Source: OLB4 sp002050165
GTDB taxonomy: Bacteria; Bacteroidota; Ignavibacteria; Tepidaquicellales; Tepidaquicellaceae
Reading direction: 5' to 3'
DNA length: 64,000 nt
NCBI GenBank assembly: GCA_030263475.1
Contig: SZPC01000009.1
Span: 28,962-92,961, forward strand
Both the position numbers and the translations under genes were made by a program. The notes beneath the pieces are model-generated. The model was not told where the DNA came from, did not search any database, and worked only from the letters and a program-made list of their open reading frames with translations. Below, in pieces: positions 63,543-64,000 of this stretch. Each line of letters starts with the position of its first letter. Within the stretch, counting starts at the first letter, position 1.

Positions 63543-63850
63543 TTACTATTGCTGAAAGAAATAATTTTAAAAAATCAATGTTGTTGTTGTGCTTTATTGG
63601 AGTATCATCATTTAAAGAGCAAAGTCCGGTTTTTAAGGCAGGCTATTCACCTGTATCGCAGCAAGTAGAAAAACCGTTTTTAGTAGGAGCAATGTTCAAT
63701 GGTCGGGATGTAAACTATACTTATTCGGATTTTTTCAAGTTTAATACATGGCACTACTACACAGGAATGACTTCATCCGGTTTCCAGTTTGGCTGGCCCG
63801 GACTTTATGGAGCAGGAAGTACGGGAGAGGTACGGATTTTATACATATAA
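63539..63850 (+). CDS. Secreted-protein gene, first part (frameshifted, runs off the window)
   Basis: The frame gives 103 residues starting with a hydrophobic stretch (MLLLCFIGVSS) that could be a weak signal peptide, then PVFKAGYSPVSQQVEKPFLVGAM-like sequence rich in Gly, Phe, Tyr and Trp. The frame ends at 63850, but another frame stays open from there to the window end and continues in the same style. The break fits one extra G near 63830. I treat it as the 5' part of a longer secreted-protein gene, overlapping the previous gene by 4 bases; family unknown. Confidence 0.6.
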   Translation: MITIAERNNFKKSMLLLCFIGVSSFKEQSPVFKAGYSPVSQQVEKPFLVGAMFNGRDVNYTYSDFFKFNTWHYYTGMTSSGFQFGWPGLYGAGSTGEVRILYI

Positions 63851-64000
63851 TTATTCTGATGTAGGAGCAAATTATATTGATTCCAGTCAGCATGGCAGCG
63901 GAGCAAGAGTCCGTTATTGTTCTCCAAATAATCACTCAACCGATGGAGGACAAACATTTATGCAAATGGAACCCGGTTATGTGGTCAGAGGTCTGAAAAC
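63831..64000 (+). pseudogene. Continuation of the preceding gene in a shifted frame, cut by the window end
   Basis: From 63831 a frame reading YGFYTYNYSDVGANY and then RVRYCSPNNHSTDGG, up to EPGYVVRGLK, is open to base 64000, 56 codons. Removing one G at 63830 would join it to the first part as TGE-YGFYTYNY. It is either a sequencing error or a real frameshift; both parts would then be one gene extending past the window. Confidence 0.5.

Noticed and set aside
1..64000. CRISPR array, prophage, insertion sequence or defence island
   Set aside because: I looked for regularly spaced repeats, transposase, integrase and phage genes and for known defence domains; none was seen.

Overview
The window looks like a chromosomal segment of a member of the Bacteroidota/Chlorobi lineage, most likely Ignavibacteria or a close relative. 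Evidence: AT-rich DNA; two secreted proteins ending in Por/type IX sorting domains with the NYPNPFNP signature common in Ignavibacteria-like genomes; few Shine-Dalgarno sequences and many TTG starts; TAnnTTTG-type -7 promoter elements; and DUF6132, DUF4097, C4 zinc-ribbon and KorAB genes typical of this clade. I see no rRNA, CRISPR array, insertion sequence, integrase or phage gene. This is core genome: dense, with short or overlapping gene junctions.

Layout. 1-7.1 kb: 3' part of rpsA with its terminator, purC-psd-pssA, a cysteine desulfurase, then pgsA-HU-ruvX-AlbA_2. 7.2-12.4 kb: fused ftcD, a Cof-type HAD phosphatase, a membrane-anchored degenerate PP2C-like protein and a small secreted protein. 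12.6-20.4 kb: mrp-nfu (Fe-S assembly), a sugar-nucleotide transferase with a DUF4097 protein, nadA, RNase P RNA, a C4 zinc-ribbon protein with a truncated NIF3-like partner, metF and a TolB-like propeller. 20.5-28.9 kb: arfB-pgeF, site-2 protease and MFS pump, CPBP protease-cdsA and a run to gpmA and a HAD phosphatase, then sod. 28.9-39.2 kb: an outer-membrane protein, DUF6132, two tandem uvrA paralogues and a 1028-residue type IX secreted protein. 39.2-48.3 kb: capA, a DCC protein, an AddAB-like helicase-nuclease pair, a DUF481 protein and a PPP-type phosphatase. 48.4-55 kb: tRNA-Ala(CGC), gyrA, threonine aldolase, serC and a serB-serA fusion. 55.2-64 kb: radC, DUF1737, a CbpA-type DnaJ, tRNA-Leu(GAG), rpsF-ssb-rplI (no rpsR), korAB, and two secreted-protein genes, the last frameshifted and cut by the window end.

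Functional threads. CdsA, PssA, Psd and PgsA cover most of the route to phosphatidylethanolamine and phosphatidylglycerol phosphate. SerA, SerB and SerC (two genes) make serine from 3-phosphoglycerate; threonine aldolase, MetF and FtcD connect to glycine and one-carbon folate metabolism. NifS, Mrp and Nfu serve Fe-S proteins such as NadA and the AddB-like nuclease. UvrA (two), AddAB, RadC, SSB, RuvX and GyrA cover DNA repair and topology.

No clearly new multi-gene system stands out. The best leads are the PP2C-like transmembrane protein that has lost catalytic residues, the NIF3 remnant linked to the zinc-ribbon gene and rnpB, the serBA fusion, the acidic tails shared by S1, S6, L9 and SSB, and a lysine at the quinolone-determining position of GyrA.
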